Shown here: piece by piece, positions 5,708 through 8,266 of the stretch | How the letters are laid out: each line of letters begins with the position of its first letter | Position numbering within the stretch: the stretch's first letter is position 1 | Notes under the pieces: generated by a model | What the model was told of the DNA's origin: nothing | Database searches by the model: none | Seen by the model: only the letters and a program-made list of their open reading frames with translations | Program-made: the position numbers and the translations under genes | NCBI GenBank assembly: GCA_964587915.1 | Contig: CAZPMK010000049.1 | Location: forward strand, 1 to 8,266 | Source: CAG-177 sp964587915 | GTDB taxonomy: Bacteria; Bacillota; Clostridia; Oscillospirales; Acutalibacteraceae | Length of the DNA: 8,266 nucleotides | Reading direction: 5' to 3'

Positions 5708-6952
5708 ATGGCAGTATTCAAGCCTTTCAAAGCAATAAGACCGATTTCGGAATACGCATCGCAGGTAGCCGCCCTGCCCTACGATGTCATGAACAGCAAA
5801 GAGGCGGCACAGACGGTCATCGGAAAGCCGTATTCGTTTTTGCACGTTGACAAAGCGGAAATCGACCTGCCCGAGGGTACGGACCTTTATTCCGAGGCGG
5901 TATATCTCAAAGCAAGGGAAAATCTCGACAAGCTCGTTTCCGACGGCGTATGCAAGCAGGACGAGAGCGAATGCTTCTACATCTACCGTCAGATAATGAA
6001 CGGCAGAAGCCAAACCGGACTTGTCGGCTGTGTTTCGATAGACGACTATATCAACAATGTAATCAAAAAGCATGAGCTTACCCGTGCCGACAAGGAAGCG
6101 GACAGAATCAATCATGTTGACTATTGCGATGCGAACACCGGCCCCATATTCCTTACCTACCGTCCTCAGGAGAGAGTGGCATCCATTGTTGCACAGTGGA
6201 AGGATTCCCACGCTCCCGTTTACGATTTTGTCACCGACGACGGAATTACCAACACCGTTTGGGTCATTGACTGTCCCGAAACAAATGCTGAAATCGCATC
6301 ACTTTTCGGAAAGATTGATTATCTTTATATTGCCGACGGTCACCACAGAGCCGCCTCCGCCGTAAAGGTTGGATTAAAACGCCGTGAGCAGCTCCCCGAT
6401 TTTAACGGCAACGAGGAATTCAATTTCTTCCTTGCGGTTCTTTTCTCGTGCGACGAGCTTGAAATCATGGATTACAACCGTGTCATGCGTGATTTGAACG
6501 GCAATACTCCCGCTGAATTTATCGAAAAAATATCTGCCTCTTTCACCGTTGAAAAAGCAGGCAAGGAAGCATACAAGCCCGTTGAGGCTCATACCTTCGG
6601 AATGCTTCTTGACGGCGAATGGTACAAGCTGACGGCAAAGGCGGGAACCTTCGATGCAAACGATCCCGTTGATGCACTTGACGTTTCCATTCTTCAGAAC
6701 AACCTTATCTCTCCCGTGCTCGGAATTGATGACCCGAGAACCGACAAGAGAATTGATTTTGTCGGCGGAATAAGAGGCCTCGGCGAGCTTGAAAGGCGTG
6801 CTTCCTCGGATATGTGCCTTGCTTTCTCAATGTATCCCACAACTCTGCGTGAGCTTATGGATATCGCCGATGCAGGCAAGCTGATGCCGCCGAAATCAAC
6901 ATGGTTTGAGCCGAAGCTCCTGAGCGGACTTTTCATTCACAAGCTGAAATAA
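5708..6952 (+). CDS. DUF1015 family protein
   Basis: Encodes 414 residues, cytoplasmic, of usual family length. Recognised DUF1015 features in order: FKAIRP at 7-12, the PYDV motif at 24-27, a KHELT motif at 121-125, the histidine-rich signature ADGHHRAASA at 209-218, and the C-terminal block MPPKSTWFEPKLLSGLF at 393-409. The family is widespread in Bacillota and archaea and has no settled function. The DGHHR signature recalls the ParB/SerK-type fold in which some members phosphorylate free serine. I also recall DUF1015 genes lying beside serine-biosynthesis genes (serA, serC) in Clostridia. Both are weakly held memories. Here the downstream gene is also a D-2-hydroxyacid dehydrogenase, but of the LdhA branch rather than SerA. 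A nucleotide- or phosphate-dependent role in three-carbon acid or serine metabolism is a reasonable guess only. The gene has its own promoter and is followed by a strong terminator. Confidence 0.9.
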   Translation: MAVFKPFKAIRPISEYASQVAALPYDVMNSKEAAQTVIGKPYSFLHVDKAEIDLPEGTDLYSEAVYLKARENLDKLVSDGVCKQDESECFYIYRQIMNGRSQTGLVGCVSIDDYINNVIKKHELTRADKEADRINHVDYCDANTGPIFLTYRPQERVASIVAQWKDSHAPVYDFVTDDGITNTVWVIDCPETNAEIASLFGKIDYLYIADGHHRAASAVKVGLKRREQLPDFNGNEEFNFFLAVLFSCDELEIMDYNRVMRDLNGNTPAEFIEKISASFTVEKAGKEAYKPVEAHTFGMLLDGEWYKLTAKAGTFDANDPVDALDVSILQNNLISPVLGIDDPRTDKRIDFVGGIRGLGELERRASSDMCLAFSMYPTTLRELMDIADAGKLMPPKSTWFEPKLLSGLFIHKLK

Positions 6953-6954
6953 GT

Positions 6955-6960
6955 TATAAA
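6955..6960 (+). promoter_or_regulatory. Weak candidate -10 box for an independent ldhA transcript
   Basis: TATAAA directly after the DUF1015 stop matches five of six -10 bases. The hexamer 17 bases upstream (TTCATT, 6932-6937) is a poor -35. A transcript from here would start near 6967, inside the left arm of the terminator hairpin, leaving a shortened 8-bp stem. Offered only because ldhA otherwise lacks a visible promoter after the terminator. Confidence 0.25.
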
Positions 6961-6963
6961 TCA

Positions 6964-7005
6964 AGCCTTTCGGGGAATACTAAAACCCGAAAGGCTGGTT
7001 TTTTT
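6964..7005 (+). terminator. Intrinsic terminator abutting the ldhA start codon
   Basis: AGCCTTTCGGG (6964-6974) pairs perfectly with CCCGAAAGGCT (6986-6996) over 11 bp with an 11-base loop. It is followed by GG and seven T residues (6999-7005). The very next base is the A of the ldhA ATG at 7006. The only ribosome-binding-like sequence for ldhA, AAAGG (6990-6994), lies inside the 3' arm of the stem, 11 bases before the ATG. The structure should stop most transcripts leaving the DUF1015 gene and would also hide that weak binding site when folded. Confidence 0.9.
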
Positions 7006-7989
7006 ATGAACAAAATTGCTTTCTTTGATACAAAGCCCTACGATAAAATATATTTTGATGCGTTAAAAGCAAATTACGGCATAGAGATTGAATATTTTGA
7101 GTCCCGTCTCAGCCGCCGCACCGCTGTCATGGCAAAGGGTTCGAGAGCCGTTGTTGCGTTCGTAAACGATATTATAGATGAACAGGCAATTCATACCCTG
7201 CATTCATGCGGAATCGAGCTTATCGCCCTGCGCTGTGCGGGCTACAACAATGTCGATTTGAAAGCGGCAGGTGAAATCATGCCCGTTGTGCGGGTTCCCG
7301 CATATTCTCCCCACGCCATAGCCGAACACGCTCTCGCTCTGCTCCTTACACTCGTTCGCAAAACACACAAAGCGTATATCCGTACAAAGGATTTTAACTT
7401 CAGTCTCAACGGTTTTGTTGGATTTGACCTTTACGGCAAGACCGTCGGAATAATAGGAACGGGCAGAATCGGCATGACCTTTGTTGATATCTGCCGCGGT
7501 CTCGGCATGAATGTCATTGCATATGACCCTGCTCCCGCAAAAGGCTTTCTTGAATATGTGTCGCTCAACGAGCTTTTTCGACGTTCCGATATTATTTCGC
7601 TTCACTGCCCTCTCACCGCAGAAACCTACCATATAATCGACAGCAATTCGCTTGCCGTAATGAAAGACAGGGTATTTATAATCAACACCTCAAGAGGAGC
7701 ACTGATTGACAGCGAAGCTCTCATTGACGGAATAAAAAGCGGCAAGGTCGGCGGTGCGGGACTTGATGTTTACGAAGAAGAAAGCGAATTTTTCTATGAG
7801 GATTTATCCGAGAGTGTCCTGCATGACGATACACTTGCAAGGCTCATAGCAATGCCGAACGTGCTCGTAACCTCACATCAGGCGTTTTTGACAAGGGAAG
7901 CTCTTAAACGAATAGCGGAAATCACCCTCGGCAACCTCAGGGATTATTTCGACGGAAAGCCCCTTGAAAATGCGGTAAATATCCCGTAA
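7006..7989 (+). CDS. ldhA: D-lactate dehydrogenase (NAD-dependent, LdhA type)
   Basis: Encodes 327 residues, nearly the length of E. coli LdhA, which it resembles along its whole length (ALRCAGYNNVDL at 74-85, VPAYSPHAIAEHA, TGHQAFLT-like TSHQAFLT). It should reduce pyruvate to D-lactate with NADH in the cytoplasm, recycling NAD during fermentation. The 2-hydroxyacid dehydrogenase fold is clear: the nucleotide-binding G-T-G-R-I-G at 151-156, an acidic Asp174 at the end of the second strand favouring NAD over NADP, and catalytic Arg230 (NTSRG). Asp254 and Glu259 lie in LDVYEEE, and the acid/base His291 in SHQ. The ATG at 7006 is supported by N-terminal alignment with E. coli LdhA (KIAFFDTKPYDKIYF against KLAVYSTKQYDKKYL). 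It has no normal ribosome binding site, since the terminator T-tract fills that space. Other D-2-hydroxyacid dehydrogenase substrates cannot be excluded. Confidence 0.92.
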   Translation: MNKIAFFDTKPYDKIYFDALKANYGIEIEYFESRLSRRTAVMAKGSRAVVAFVNDIIDEQAIHTLHSCGIELIALRCAGYNNVDLKAAGEIMPVVRVPAYSPHAIAEHALALLLTLVRKTHKAYIRTKDFNFSLNGFVGFDLYGKTVGIIGTGRIGMTFVDICRGLGMNVIAYDPAPAKGFLEYVSLNELFRRSDIISLHCPLTAETYHIIDSNSLAVMKDRVFIINTSRGALIDSEALIDGIKSGKVGGAGLDVYEEESEFFYEDLSESVLHDDTLARLIAMPNVLVTSHQAFLTREALKRIAEITLGNLRDYFDGKPLENAVNIP

Positions 7990-8030
7990 ATTGCGTGAAA
8001 AGAATTTAAGAGCAAATTCAATAAAATTTA

Positions 8031-8091
8031 TATCAAAGTTGATTCAAAGTTTTGCCGTCCCTGTAGGGGAACTTTCAATTCAGCTTTGATA
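8031..8091. repeat. Long imperfect palindrome downstream of ldhA
   Basis: TATCAAAG (8031-8038) pairs with CTTTGATA (8084-8091), AAAGTT (8046-8051) with AACTTT (8070-8075), and CCC (8059-8061) with GGG (8066-8068) around a TGTA loop. The two halves read as imperfect inverted copies of one arm, as in a small miniature element. It could also act as a weak terminator or mRNA-end stabiliser for ldhA, though no T-run follows. Confidence 0.65.
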
Positions 8092-8118
8092 CATATTTCA
8101 ACTTGATTTTACGGGAAA

Positions 8119-8156
8119 GCTGTGGTTTACCTTGACCCCCTTGCCTAAAGGGGGTC
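8119..8156 (+). repeat. Window-flanking direct repeat, right copy with complete palindrome
   Basis: Positions 8119-8149 match 155-185 at 29 of 31 bases in the same orientation. The copy continues into a perfect 9-bp stem: GACCCCCTT (8134-8142), loop GCCTA, AAGGGGGTC (8148-8156). The loop is the reverse complement of the TAGGC loop of the hairpin at 17-37, so that one is a related palindrome in the opposite orientation. Confidence 0.8.
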
Positions 8157-8158
8157 GG

Positions 8159-8188
8159 GCGAATGTCATTTTGTTACGAGACATTCGC
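8159..8188. repeat. Perfect 9-bp inverted repeat
   Basis: GCGAATGTC (8159-8167) and GACATTCGC (8180-8188) are perfect inverted copies around a 12-base loop. It begins three bases after the preceding palindrome. No T-tract follows; the next bases are a G-run. Confidence 0.8.
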
Positions 8189-8199
8189 ACGGGGGGATA

Positions 8200-8222
8200 T
8201 TGAATTTTCAGCGAAAATTCAA
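8200..8222. repeat. Perfect 10-bp inverted repeat
   Basis: TTGAATTTTC (8200-8209) and GAAAATTCAA (8213-8222) form a perfect 10-bp stem around the triloop AGC. A run of seven T (8238-8244) lies 15 bases further on, too far for a standard intrinsic terminator. Confidence 0.8.
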
Positions 8223-8266
8223 CCGGAACGGCAATTGTTTTTTTGCACGGCTACGCCGTGGTGCTA

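Larger units (their letters stand above)
7990..8266. repeat. Right-flank block of hairpins and repeats
   Basis: This 277-base stretch after ldhA has no credible gene. After an AT-rich lead (7990-8030) it holds a long imperfect hairpin (8031-8091), then the flanking direct repeat with a complete palindrome (8119-8156), and three further short hairpins: 8159-8188, 8200-8222 and 8246-8260. The last hairpin (CACGGC, loop TAC, GCCGTG) runs into the window edge, where the sequence ends GTGCTA. Relatedness to the left-flank block is clear for two separate segments. No classical U-tract terminator follows any of these stems, so how ldhA transcription ends is unresolved. Confidence 0.75.

Noticed and set aside
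5582..6211. Minus-strand open frame of 209 codons over the DUF1015 start
   Set aside because: It is antisense to a well-recognised gene, crosses the divergent promoters, lacks a ribosome binding site and has no recognisable domain.
6930..7005. Rex redox-repressor operator ahead of ldhA
   Set aside because: Lactate dehydrogenase genes are often controlled by Rex, but I see no TTGTTAA-type inverted repeat near the start.
7204..7632. Minus-strand open frame of 142 codons inside ldhA
   Set aside because: Antisense shadow of the conserved dehydrogenase coding sequence, with no promoter or ribosome binding site.

Overview
The window looks like chromosome from a gut-type, low-to-mid GC Bacillota bacterium, most likely class Clostridia (Oscillospiraceae or a relative). 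I infer this from strong AAGGAGG-type ribosome binding sites 7-9 bases before the starts, sigma-A promoters of the TTGACN-N17-TATAAT kind, Gram-positive style lipoprotein signal peptides with lipoboxes, U-tract terminators, and intergenic spaces filled with small palindromic repeats. No rRNA, tRNA, CRISPR array, transposase or phage gene is visible.

Layout. Positions 1-308 are non-coding: a repeat-rich block (about 1-185), then an AT-rich stretch ending in a clear promoter (309-337). Positions 369-4861 hold four tightly spaced plus-strand genes (gaps of 10, 19 and 12 bases) that look like one operon: a small lipoprotein resembling the IseA/YoeB autolysin-inhibitor family, a cytoplasmic glycoside hydrolase family 2 enzyme with both catalytic glutamates, a WYL-type transcriptional regulator with an N-terminal helix-turn-helix, and a DUF3798-type lipoprotein with a periplasmic-binding-protein look. 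A strong hairpin at 4869-4898 ends this operon and, from the other side, the convergent minus-strand gene at 4909-5559, a zinc-ribbon protein with about six membrane segments. A 148-base divergent promoter region follows. Then come a DUF1015 protein (5708-6952) and an LdhA-type D-lactate dehydrogenase (7006-7989). Between these two a perfect 11-bp terminator hairpin runs its T-tract directly into the ldhA start codon. Positions 7990-8266 are again non-coding and packed with hairpins and repeats related to those at the left edge.

How the genes may work together. The first operon reads as an envelope and carbohydrate module: two exported lipoproteins (one possibly restraining cell-wall hydrolases, one possibly binding a small ligand), a cytoplasmic beta-glycosidase, and a ligand-sensing regulator that probably controls the set. 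No transporter is encoded with it, so uptake must come from elsewhere. The right-hand pair joins fermentative pyruvate reduction (LdhA) with a DUF1015 protein of unsettled function. The most unusual features are the terminator placed against the ldhA start codon and the related repeat families on both flanks of the gene block. I did not identify a clear-cut new defence or mobile system.
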